DNA of 6,132 bases from an uncultured Selenomonadaceae bacterium (GTDB taxonomy: Bacteria > Bacillota > Negativicutes > Selenomonadales > Selenomonadaceae): contig CATYZV010000120.1 of assembly GCA_958415865.1 (NCBI GenBank), forward strand, positions 1-6,132, read 5' to 3'. A model generated the notes under the pieces. The model had not been told where the DNA came from, ran no database searches, and worked only from the letters and a program-made list of their open reading frames with translations. Numbering within the stretch: the stretch's first letter is position 1; every line of letters begins with the position of its first letter. Both the position numbers and the translations under genes were made by a program. This document shows positions 1 through 6,086 of the stretch, piece by piece.

Positions 1-8
1 GTAAGGCT

Positions 9-818
9 ATGACGATAAAATTGTTTGCTATGGATTTGGACGGGACATTGCTCAATCCACGCGGTGAGATTACGCCGGGCAATAAGAAGGCTATAAAGCT
101 CATGAATGATGCGGGCGTTATTCCGACGATTGCGACGGGCAGGATGTACGATGCTTCGCAGCGGTATGCGATGCAGCTGGGGCTGGATGTGCCGATTGTA
201 ACGTACAACGGTGCACTGATAAAGTCGGTGTCGGGCAAGGTGTATTATGAAGGCTTTATCTCGCCTGAGCTGATTCCTGATATATACGATTTTTTCCGCG
301 CGCAGGGCTGGTATTACCAGAGCTATCAGGATGATATTCTCTATTTTGAAGAGTACACTGATAAGTCGAAGGCGTATGAAGAGTCGATCGGCGTAAAGGG
401 CAGGTGCCTCGGCGATAAGATAAACGAGATACGCGAGAGGATTCCCAAGCTCTTGGTTATAACGTCGGGCAATGATGAGAGCGATGCTGTGGTGAAATTG
501 TTCAACGAACGTTTTGCAGGCCAAGCGGTGGCGGCAAAATCGCAGCTCAACTACGTGGAAATCTGCGCTCCGCACGTCAGCAAGGCGGAAGGGCTGAAGC
601 GTCTGGCGGAAAAGCTGGGCTTTTCGATAGAAAATGTCATGGCTATAGGCGACGGCAACAACGATGTGCCGATGCTCAAGGAAGCGGGCTTTTCGGCTGT
701 GATGGGCAGTGCTAAGGACGATGTGAAGGCGTGCGGCGATGTCGTGGTGGGCGACTGCGAGCATGACGGCGTTGCTGAGGCTATTTACAAATACGTCTTG
801 AAGACGGAGCAGCCGTGA
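9..818 (+). CDS. Cof-type HAD-superfamily (subclass IIB) phosphatase
   Basis: A 269-residue cytoplasmic hydrolase of the Cof/YidA group, which dephosphorylates sugar phosphates and related small phosphorylated metabolites using Mg2+ and an aspartyl-phosphate intermediate. All four HAD motifs are visible: motif I DLDGT with nucleophile D9 and acid/base D11; motif II T43 in IATGR; motif III K192 in SKAEG; motif IV GDGNND at 214-219 with D215 and D219. The long stretch between motifs II and III (about 80-185) is the C2B-type cap that sets substrate choice. Length is normal for the family. The ATG at 9 fits the usual family N-terminus a few residues before motif I, but its AAGG (3-6) is only 2 nt away, so initiation is not ideal; a TAA at 2-4 may end an upstream gene. 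The 132-nt gap downstream separates it from the rapZ operon. The family is sure; the substrate cannot be told from sequence. Confidence 0.93.
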   Translation: MTIKLFAMDLDGTLLNPRGEITPGNKKAIKLMNDAGVIPTIATGRMYDASQRYAMQLGLDVPIVTYNGALIKSVSGKVYYEGFISPELIPDIYDFFRAQGWYYQSYQDDILYFEEYTDKSKAYEESIGVKGRCLGDKINEIRERIPKLLVITSGNDESDAVVKLFNERFAGQAVAAKSQLNYVEICAPHVSKAEGLKRLAEKLGFSIENVMAIGDGNNDVPMLKEAGFSAVMGSAKDDVKACGDVVVGDCEHDGVAEAIYKYVLKTEQP

Positions 819-821
819 AAT

Positions 822-839
822 CGTCTGTTTTGACAGATG
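822..839 (+). repeat. Inverted repeat overlapping a TTGACA box
   Basis: TCTGT (824-828) and ACAGA (833-837) form a perfect 5-bp inverted repeat around the 4-nt loop TTTG. One G-T wobble and one C-G pair extend it to 822/839. It begins four bases after the stop codon of the HAD gene. There is no T tract after it, so it is a poor intrinsic terminator. Because the right half contains TTGACA (830-835), it could instead be a repressor operator covering a -35 box. The arms are short and chance occurrence is possible. Confidence 0.35.
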
Positions 840-859
840 GGTTATAATAGAATGAGAAT
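830..859 (+). promoter_or_regulatory. Candidate promoter for the rapZ operon
   Basis: Two readings compete. A perfect -35 hexamer TTGACA (830-835) has GAGAAT (854-859, 4 of 6 to consensus) at an 18-nt spacing. A perfect -10 hexamer TATAAT (843-848) lies only 7 nt after TTGACA, too close to be its partner, and has no good -35 at 16-18 nt nor a TGn extension. A promoter is expected here because this is the only long gap before the rapZ-yvcK-whiA genes. Either reading puts transcription start about 80-95 nt before the rapZ ATG, leaving a sizeable leader. Which hexamers are used cannot be settled from sequence. Confidence 0.45.
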
Positions 860-865
860 CGGCGG

Positions 866-885
866 TGCAGCATTTATTCACTGCA
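866..885 (+). repeat. Inverted repeat in the rapZ leader
   Basis: TGCAG (866-870) and CTGCA (881-885) are exact inverted copies around a 10-nt AT-rich centre. The element lies between the candidate promoter and the rapZ start, so it could form a small RNA hairpin in the leader or bind a dimeric regulator. The stem is only 5 bp and its centre-to-centre spacing is 15 nt, somewhat more than one helical turn. Support is weak without conservation data. Confidence 0.25.
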
Positions 886-903
886 AAATCGTGGTATATA
901 TTA

Positions 904-954
904 ATGAAGAAATTAGATGAAGTTTGTTATCGAAATAGAGGTGTTGGACAATGA
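904..954 (+). CDS. Possible 16-codon leader ORF overlapping the rapZ start
   Basis: An ATG at 904 opens a frame reading MKKLDEVCYRNRGVGQ, ending in TGA at 952-954, so its stop overlaps the rapZ start codon in an ATGA junction. That arrangement is typical of translationally coupled genes. A GTG at 865 in the same frame would give 29 residues. Neither start has a convincing ribosome binding site, whereas rapZ has its own at 937-943. The peptide has no recognisable motif. It may be chance, since a short open frame in AT-rich leader DNA is common. Confidence 0.15.
   Translation: MKKLDEVCYRNRGVGQ
937..943 (+). promoter_or_regulatory. rapZ ribosome binding site
   Basis: AGAGGTG is close to the AGGAGGTG anti-16S core and lies 7 nt before the ATG at 951. 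This supports that ATG as the rapZ start, as does the position of the P-loop near the N-terminus, usual for the family. Confidence 0.75.
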
Positions 955-1841
955 AGGATTTTAGTTTAGTTATCGTTACCGGGATGTCCGGTGCAGGCAA
1001 AACACTCGCTTGCCGCAATTTGGAGGATCTGGGCTATTTTTGCGTGGACAACCTGCCGCCTCTGCTGATTCCCAAATTTGTAGAGCTTTGCAGCTGTTCG
1101 GCTGACTATATGCAGAGATTCGTATTGGTTGTAGATGCACGCAGCAAGGATTTTTTCGGCAAGTTCACTCAGGTACTAGATGAGATGGACAGGGGAAAAG
1201 TGCCGTACCGCCTGCTGTTTATGGATGCTACGGATCAAGTCATAATAAGGCGTTATAAGGAAACGCGCCGCCGTCATCCTATGGCTCCTAAATTGCTTTT
1301 GAGCGAAGCTATCCAGCTGGAACGCGAAGCACTGGTGAATGTTAAGAACAGAGCAAATTACGTGATCGACACGAGCAGTCTCAAGACGAGCGAATTGAAG
1401 GAACGCATCGGCAAGATATTTAGAACGGGCGATTCCGGTTCGGCTATGAGCATAAATATTCTGTCGTTCGGCTTTAAATATGGCAGCCCGCTCGATGCAG
1501 ATCTGATGTTCGATGTGAGATTTCTGCCCAATCCGTTTTACGATGAAAAACTGCGCCACAAGAGCGGCACAGTGCCGGAAGTGGCATCATTCATTGAAAA
1601 GCACGAGGTAACGAAGCAGTTTAAAGAAAAGCTGGACGCATTGATTGAATTTTTGGTGCCGCAGTATTTAAAGGAAGGCAAGAGCCAGCTCGTCATCGCT
1701 ATAGGCTGTACCGGCGGTATGCACCGCTCTGTCTACATTGCCAATCACCTGTTCAAGCTGCTTTCCCGGCAGGGCTATATAGTCAGCCTAGAACACCGCG
1801 ATCTGATGAAAAACGAGGTGGAAGAGCACTGCGAAAGCTGA
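951..1841 (+). CDS. rapZ: RapZ/YvcJ family nucleotide-binding protein (RNase adapter family)
   Basis: A 296-residue cytoplasmic P-loop protein. The Walker A motif GMSGAGKT is at 11-18, followed by the family signature GYFCVDNLPP at 28-37 and a Walker B-like strand LLFMDA at 88-93. The C-terminal domain carries the usual signatures FGFKYG (173-178), DVRFLPNP (188-195) and GCTGGMHRS (252-260). In E. coli, RapZ senses glucosamine-6-phosphate and presents the sRNA GlmZ to RNase E, controlling glmS; in B. subtilis, YvcJ hydrolyses nucleotides and is functionally tied to YvcK/GlmR. This protein ends EHRDLMKNEVEEHCES, an acidic tail without the terminal Lys/Arg cluster that E. coli RapZ needs for RNA binding, so I infer a YvcJ-like role. 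It is first in the operon, 30 nt before yvcK. Length is normal and the family is certain. Confidence 0.96.
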   Translation: MKDFSLVIVTGMSGAGKTLACRNLEDLGYFCVDNLPPLLIPKFVELCSCSADYMQRFVLVVDARSKDFFGKFTQVLDEMDRGKVPYRLLFMDATDQVIIRRYKETRRRHPMAPKLLLSEAIQLEREALVNVKNRANYVIDTSSLKTSELKERIGKIFRTGDSGSAMSINILSFGFKYGSPLDADLMFDVRFLPNPFYDEKLRHKSGTVPEVASFIEKHEVTKQFKEKLDALIEFLVPQYLKEGKSQLVIAIGCTGGMHRSVYIANHLFKLLSRQGYIVSLEHRDLMKNEVEEHCES

Positions 1842-1854
1842 TAATTATAGGCTG

Positions 1855-1860
1855 AAAGGA
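1855..1860 (+). promoter_or_regulatory. yvcK ribosome binding site with long spacer
   Basis: AAAGGA lies 11 nt before the ATG at 1872, slightly longer than ideal. The ATG at 1862 is nearer but reads ATG GTT TGA and stops at once. In the yvcK frame there is no ATG, GTG or TTG between the TAG at 1848-1850 and 1872, so 1872 is the first possible start. Confidence 0.6.
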
Positions 1861-1871
1861 CATGGTTTGAA

Positions 1872-3167
1872 ATGCACTTATTGAAATGGCTCTATCCGGG
1901 CATGAAGTTCAAGCGGTGGCTGCTGCTGTTTGCGGCAGGCGTGCTGCTGACGGGACTCGGCATGGCTATTTTATTCAATTACAAATACATTGACAGCATC
2001 GAAGAAATGCTGTTTTATGCGGTATATACGCTCAGCGGCTCGTACAATTACACTGTAACTACTGTACTGAGCATAGGGATAATAATAGCGGGAAGTGCTG
2101 TTATGCTGCTGGCTACGCGCATGATAATCCGCTCGTTGATAACGGCACTCGTACCGGACAAGTCGGAGAGGCTTGTCGATATGATATACGAGCACCGCAG
2201 GCTGGATAAGGGTCCTGCGGTAACGGTGGTCGGCGGCGGCACTGGATTGTCGGTGCTATTGCGCGGCATGAAGGATGCGACGCGCAATATAACGGCTATC
2301 GTAACGGTGGCTGATGACGGCGGCTCATCGGGCAGGCTGCGCCAGGAGTTCAACGTTATTCCGCCGGGCGATCTGCGCAACTGCCTCGTAGCACTTGCCG
2401 ATACTGAACCGATGATGGAAAAACTCTTTCAATACCGTTTTACGGGCACGAGCGGCCTTGCGGGACACAGCTTCGGCAATCTGTTCATAACAGCTATGAC
2501 GGAAGTTACGGGCGATATAGAACAGGCGTTAAAAGAGTCGAGCCGCGTGCTTGCCGTCAAGGGCAGTGTCTTTCCTGCCACGACTTCTAAAGTGCGCCTG
2601 AGTGCTACGATGGAAGACGGTACGATTGTCGAAGGCGAATCGCAGATTCCTCTCGTGCACAAGCGCATTCACCGCGTTCACATCTTCCCGCAGCACGTTG
2701 AGCCTGTGCCTTCGTCGCTAAAGGCGATACGCGAGGCGGAAGTCATCGTATTCGGTCCGGGCAGCCTCTACACGAGCATTATTCCGAATCTGCTGGTTGA
2801 TGATATAGCGGCTGAAATCCGCAAGAGCAAGGCCATAAAAATCTACATCTGCAATGTGATGACCCAGCCGGGCGAAACGGATGACTACACGGCCTCAATG
2901 CACGTCAAGGCACTGATCGATCACGGCGGCAAGGGCATTGTGGATTATGTGCTCGTCAACAACAAGGAAATTTCTCCGGAGATGCAGGATTACTATGCTC
3001 AAAAAGGACAGTATCCTGTCATCGTCGATGAAGATGCGATAACGGCTCTAGGCGTGGGCTATTTTGAAGCGGACATCATCAATGATGCCGAATTGATTCA
3101 CCACGATTCTGCCAAGCTGGCTCACAATGTTATGCACATTTACAACGAGCTTGTGCAGGAAGGATAA
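1872..3167 (+). CDS. yvcK: YvcK/GlmR family protein (gluconeogenesis factor) with N-terminal membrane anchor
   Basis: A 431-residue protein of the YvcK family, related in fold to CofD 2-phospho-L-lactate transferase. The catalytic-like domain starts near 116 and shows VVGGGTGLSVLLRG (119-132), VADDGGSSGRLR (146-157), PPGDLRNCL (164-172), GHSFGNLF (198-205), GPGSLYTSIIPNLLV (295-309) and CNVMTQPGETDDYT (327-340). B. subtilis YvcK/GlmR binds UDP-GlcNAc, is needed on gluconeogenic carbon sources and affects cell-wall synthesis. That protein is about 317 residues; here about 110 residues are added in front. They hold two hydrophobic segments (about 16-36 and 65-82), with basic residues before the first and after the second and an acidic loop between, predicting both ends in the cytoplasm. 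The gene ends in tandem stops TAA TAG, 26 nt before whiA. The family is certain; the topology is predicted from hydrophobicity only. Confidence 0.95.
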   Translation: MHLLKWLYPGMKFKRWLLLFAAGVLLTGLGMAILFNYKYIDSIEEMLFYAVYTLSGSYNYTVTTVLSIGIIIAGSAVMLLATRMIIRSLITALVPDKSERLVDMIYEHRRLDKGPAVTVVGGGTGLSVLLRGMKDATRNITAIVTVADDGGSSGRLRQEFNVIPPGDLRNCLVALADTEPMMEKLFQYRFTGTSGLAGHSFGNLFITAMTEVTGDIEQALKESSRVLAVKGSVFPATTSKVRLSATMEDGTIVEGESQIPLVHKRIHRVHIFPQHVEPVPSSLKAIREAEVIVFGPGSLYTSIIPNLLVDDIAAEIRKSKAIKIYICNVMTQPGETDDYTASMHVKALIDHGGKGIVDYVLVNNKEISPEMQDYYAQKGQYPVIVDEDAITALGVGYFEADIINDAELIHHDSAKLAHNVMHIYNELVQEG

Positions 3168-3179
3168 TAGTATTTAGAT

Positions 3180-3183
3180 AAGG
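3180..3183 (+). promoter_or_regulatory. whiA ribosome binding site
   Basis: AAGG lies 10 nt before the ATG at 3194. It is a modest site, the weakest within the trio, in a 26-nt gap that contains nothing else. Position plus the standard WhiA N-terminus support this start. Confidence 0.5.
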
Positions 3184-3193
3184 TTTGAGATAA

Positions 3194-4156
3194 ATGCCAT
3201 CTTTTGCCAGCAGAGTAAAAAATGAACTGGTACACGTTTCCGGCTCTCAAGTGTGCTGCAAGACAGCTGAATTAGCTGCCCTGCTGCGCATGGGAGCCAC
3301 TATTTCTTTTAATTACAAACACGATTTCGGCGTGAATTTCGTAACGGAAAATGCTGCTGTCGCCCGAAAGATACTCTCTTTGTTCAAAGAAAGTGCTCCG
3401 AAAATACTTACGGAAGTTACGGTGCGGCGTTCGCGGCGGCTACGCAAGCATAATTCCTATGCTGTCAGAATCGTGCCGTCGCCGGAGGCGAGCAACGTGC
3501 TGCGCCGTCTGGGCTTTTTGAATGCGCAGAATATGTTCGATGCGGCCTGCGATAGAGACATCCTGCAAAAATCCTGCTGCAAGATCAGCTATCTGCGCGG
3601 TGCTTTCTTAGGCGGAGGCTCTGTCAACAAGCCGGAGGGACAGTACCATCTGGAATTTGTAACGGACAATTACAGCTTTGCCCGTCTATTGTTAAAGCTC
3701 TGTCATGAATTGTATCTGCCTGCCGGCTTCACCGAACGCAAAAAAGTATTCGTCGTCTACCTCAAGGAAAGCGAAGCTATATTGGAGCTATTGGCGATGA
3801 TAGGCGTTAATGAAGATCTGCAGCAGGAGTTTGAATCAGCGCGCAACTTAAAGGAGATACGCAGTCAGGTCAACCGCCTGGTAAACTGTGAAACGGCCAA
3901 TCTGCAGCGTACTGTCAATGCCGCTATGCGCCAGTCAGACAGCATAAAGCGCATCATGCAGCACGAGGATGAATACAATAAGCTTTCTAAAAGGCTGCAG
4001 GAAACGGCAAAAGCACGTATTGAAAATCCGGAAGCTTCTTTGACAGAACTTGCCGAAATGCTGGGCTGCGGACGCTCAGCGATAAACCATCGCATACGCA
4101 AGCTGGAAATACTGGCTGCGAAGCTGGGGAAAGAAACACAGGTGATCACTAAATAA
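3194..4156 (+). CDS. whiA: Sporulation/cell-division regulator WhiA
   Basis: A 320-residue DNA-binding protein of the WhiA family. Domain order is the usual one: an N-terminal WhiA domain (about 20-105), a LAGLIDADG-like domain (about 120-215) and a C-terminal helix-turn-helix (about 222-308). The degenerate LAGLIDADG helix is LRGAFLGGG at 134-142, with Gly at the position of the catalytic Asp, as expected for WhiA, which is not a nuclease. NRLVNCETANLQR (227-239) and SLTELAEMLGCGRSAINHR (282-300) are strong family signatures. In Streptomyces WhiA is a sporulation transcription factor; in B. subtilis it affects cell division and chromosome segregation without clear transcriptional control. 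The gene follows yvcK as in most Gram-positive genomes. Its stop codon shares one base with the next start, so the two are probably translationally coupled. Full length, no defects seen. Confidence 0.96.
   Translation: MPSFASRVKNELVHVSGSQVCCKTAELAALLRMGATISFNYKHDFGVNFVTENAAVARKILSLFKESAPKILTEVTVRRSRRLRKHNSYAVRIVPSPEASNVLRRLGFLNAQNMFDAACDRDILQKSCCKISYLRGAFLGGGSVNKPEGQYHLEFVTDNYSFARLLLKLCHELYLPAGFTERKKVFVVYLKESEAILELLAMIGVNEDLQQEFESARNLKEIRSQVNRLVNCETANLQRTVNAAMRQSDSIKRIMQHEDEYNKLSKRLQETAKARIENPEASLTELAEMLGCGRSAINHRIRKLEILAAKLGKETQVITK
4140..4145 (+). promoter_or_regulatory. Deacetylase ribosome binding site inside the whiA 3' end
   Basis: AGGTGA lies within the last whiA codons, 10 nt before the ATG at 4156. 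Together with the TAATG junction (whiA TAA 4154-4156, new ATG 4156-4158) it fixes this start and points to coupled translation. Confidence 0.7.
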
Positions 4157-4962
4157 TGAGTATAAAAAATATCCGACCGGTCAAGCGCATAGCTGCGTTA
4201 ATCGCGGCACTTTTTATAATCGCGGCGGCAGGCACGGCGATTTCAGTCTACCTCTATCCGCTTCAGGGCGTGCTGATATTGGAGTATCACCGCATCAACG
4301 ATGATACGGCAGGCAGGGACGATTATTCCCTGTCGCGCGAACAGTTTCAGGAAGAGTTAAATTATTTTCGAGCAAACGGCTACAATACGATATCGCTGAT
4401 GGAATTCATCAGAGCCCAGAAATACGGTGAAGAGCTGCCTGACAAGCCGATAATCCTGACTTTTGATGACGGCTATGAAGATAATTACACGAATATGATG
4501 CCGATGGTCAAAAACATGGGCATGAAAGCGACTATGTTTATGCCGACTAATTTTGTCGGCAAAGAAGGCTATGTCAGCTGGCAGCAGCTAAAGCAGATGC
4601 AGGATGACGGCATAGAAATCGGCAGCCATACAGCAAATCATCTGCCGCTCAGCAATATACACGGTGAAGCTCTCAGCAATGAGATAAAATTGTCAAAACT
4701 CATGATGGAATGGAACGGCATGAAGACGATATATTTCTTTTCCTATCCTAACGGAGCTTATACAGATGAAGCTATTCAATCGCTCAAAGACAATAATTAT
4801 CTTGCCGCTGTAACGGGCGACGCGGGCTATAACACTTTTGACACGGATAAATATTTGCTGCAAAGAGTCAATGTCTCCAATTACAGATGGGGAATGGCCG
4901 GCTTCAAGCTGCGTCTCTTAAAAGCTCAGATCTGTGCGCGGCTGGGCATCAATCAGCATTGA
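4156..4962 (+). CDS. Membrane-anchored polysaccharide deacetylase (CE4/NodB fold)
   Basis: A 268-residue protein with a basic N-terminus (K4, R7, K10, R11) and one hydrophobic segment at about 12-33, so the enzyme domain should sit outside the cytoplasmic membrane as a signal-anchored protein. The CE4 metal and catalytic motifs are present: TFDDG at 102-106 (base D104, metal ligand D105) and HTANH at 158-162 (metal ligands H158 and H162). An early EYHRI (43-47) and FSYPNG (195-200) match the PgaB/IcaB-like and small-deacetylase branches rather than classic chitin deacetylases, which have an Arg in motif 3. The family removes N-acetyl groups from GlcNAc polymers such as peptidoglycan, chitin-like chains or exopolysaccharide; which one cannot be told here. 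Sharing a base with whiA places it in the same operon. Metal-binding residues are intact, so it is probably active. Confidence 0.9.
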   Translation: MSIKNIRPVKRIAALIAALFIIAAAGTAISVYLYPLQGVLILEYHRINDDTAGRDDYSLSREQFQEELNYFRANGYNTISLMEFIRAQKYGEELPDKPIILTFDDGYEDNYTNMMPMVKNMGMKATMFMPTNFVGKEGYVSWQQLKQMQDDGIEIGSHTANHLPLSNIHGEALSNEIKLSKLMMEWNGMKTIYFFSYPNGAYTDEAIQSLKDNNYLAAVTGDAGYNTFDTDKYLLQRVNVSNYRWGMAGFKLRLLKAQICARLGINQH

Positions 4963-4973
4963 CAGCTTAAATA

Positions 4974-4980
4974 AAGGAGA
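4974..4980 (+). promoter_or_regulatory. Strong ribosome binding site for the secreted-protein gene
   Basis: AAGGAGA ends 5 nt before the ATG at 4986, the best Shine-Dalgarno match in the window. It lies in a 23-nt gap with no terminator, so the downstream gene is probably cotranscribed but may be translated more strongly than its neighbours. Confidence 0.75.
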
Positions 4981-4985
4981 ATTTT

Positions 4986-6086
4986 ATGAGATTATCAATC
5001 GCGGCAGGCCTCTTGCTTTCAGCGGCGGTACTGCTGCCGTCTTATACAGCACTGGCGGAGGAGGCAAAGCAGCCCGGCACCATAGTACTGCACAAAGATG
5101 ATATCAAAAATGAAAAATACACAGCGGACAAACTGCTGTTCATGACCTCGGAGGATGATAAGGGAAAACTGCTGTTCTCCGATTCACCGGAAACAGTCGA
5201 TGAAGACGGCATACTTTATCAGGATACGGTCAAAGGCGATGCACGGCTGCTCTATTACCATCTAAATAATATGAAGGATGATAAAAAAGTAGCCGTGGTA
5301 ATCGAAAACCTTGCCGACAAACCGAATAAGCTGACGATAACGCGCCAAGCAACAGGCGGGCCTAGTGAGGACTATTTATATGTAGGCAAGACTACGCTTT
5401 CGCGCTACTTGGAAGATGGCAGGCAGCAGGAAATGACGCTGCCGCCGAGGTATAGAACACTGCTGCACGCCGCTGACAACGACAGAAAAATTCCTTACGG
5501 AATATTTGACTTCAGCGCACAGCGCGATTTAAAAGTAACAGTGCTGATGGCTCCTATGGATGCCGATTTAATGACGTATGTGGATAAAGCTCCCGTCCTG
5601 CCCAAGGATTTGCAGCGGCTGCGCGGCACCTACGACGGCAAGGACAGATACCTGACGAACCGCAGCCCGTTCAACCCTGAGCGCGTGGGCAAATCGTATT
5701 TTTACATCGGCGACAACAAGACAGATCTCTACAAATACGGCTTTGATGCTACGGACCATACTGCTACGCAGGACTTCGGCAATTACGGCGTGATGTACAC
5801 TTTCCATCCGCGGCTCAACGGCAGCGGGCGCACGAGCTATTATCTACAGCCCATCGGCGGAGTCTACGCCGGAGTTATGACAGTGCGCATCGGCGAAGAA
5901 GGCGCGAAAAAAATCATTAAGACACCGAATGAACTGCCTTTTTACGGCCATGAAAAAGATCGGAATTACTATTCGTATCTGGGAACGTACAGCAATCAAG
6001 AGGATATCTATTTTGAATACACACCGCCGGGAGCTTCCAATCTGCCGGTGCAGATAATAATGGTGCCGGAAGAGCACGAGAAGTGA
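4986..6086 (+). CDS. Exported protein of unknown function
   Basis: A 366-residue protein whose function I do not recognise. The N-terminus is a classic Sec signal peptide: R2, a hydrophobic core at about 4-18, and a signal peptidase I site after TALA at 21-24, followed by EEAKQ. There is no lipobox cysteine, so it should be released to the cell surface, periplasm or medium. The mature part has no Cys and no Trp but 28 Tyr in about 342 residues, with many short alternating hydrophobic stretches (for example KVAVVIENL at 101-109 and LKVTVLMAP at 182-190), suggesting a mostly beta fold. No catalytic motif, surface-anchor signal or repeat is visible. It resembles, from memory and with low confidence, exported proteins of Negativicutes annotated as copper amine oxidase-like, but the copper-site residues cannot be shown. 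Cotranscription with the deacetylase hints at an envelope or polysaccharide role. Confidence 0.85.
   Translation: MRLSIAAGLLLSAAVLLPSYTALAEEAKQPGTIVLHKDDIKNEKYTADKLLFMTSEDDKGKLLFSDSPETVDEDGILYQDTVKGDARLLYYHLNNMKDDKKVAVVIENLADKPNKLTITRQATGGPSEDYLYVGKTTLSRYLEDGRQQEMTLPPRYRTLLHAADNDRKIPYGIFDFSAQRDLKVTVLMAPMDADLMTYVDKAPVLPKDLQRLRGTYDGKDRYLTNRSPFNPERVGKSYFYIGDNKTDLYKYGFDATDHTATQDFGNYGVMYTFHPRLNGSGRTSYYLQPIGGVYAGVMTVRIGEEGAKKIIKTPNELPFYGHEKDRNYYSYLGTYSNQEDIYFEYTPPGASNLPVQIIMVPEEHEK

Noticed and set aside
822..842. Inverted repeat after the HAD gene as a rho-independent terminator
   Set aside because: The stem is short with wobble pairs, and it is followed by GGGTTATAAT rather than a T tract.
830..848. 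TTGACA and TATAAT read as one standard promoter
   Set aside because: The spacer is 7 nt, far from the 16-18 nt that sigma-A type holoenzyme needs, so they cannot work as a pair.
867..885. Arginine-box-like sequence around ATTTATTCA in the rapZ leader
   Set aside because: Only one half-site is convincing, the spacing is off by one base, and no arginine gene is near.
1862..1870. ATG GTT TGA mini-cistron just before the yvcK start
   Set aside because: The ATG is only 1 nt after AAAGGA, too close for initiation, and a two-codon frame is easily chance. The ATG at 1872 is the only usable in-frame start.
2048..2380. Antisense 110-codon open frame within yvcK
   Set aside because: It lies wholly opposite conserved yvcK codons, including the GGGTGLS and DDGGSSGR region. 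Its translation shows no domain, and it is explained by the base pattern of the real gene. The same applies to the other antisense frames opposite the HAD gene, rapZ, whiA and the secreted-protein gene.
3593..3619. LAGLIDADG helix in whiA as a sign of a homing endonuclease or intein
   Set aside because: The catalytic Asp position is Gly, and domain order and flanking motifs are those of ordinary WhiA. There is no intein splice motif or disrupted host gene.
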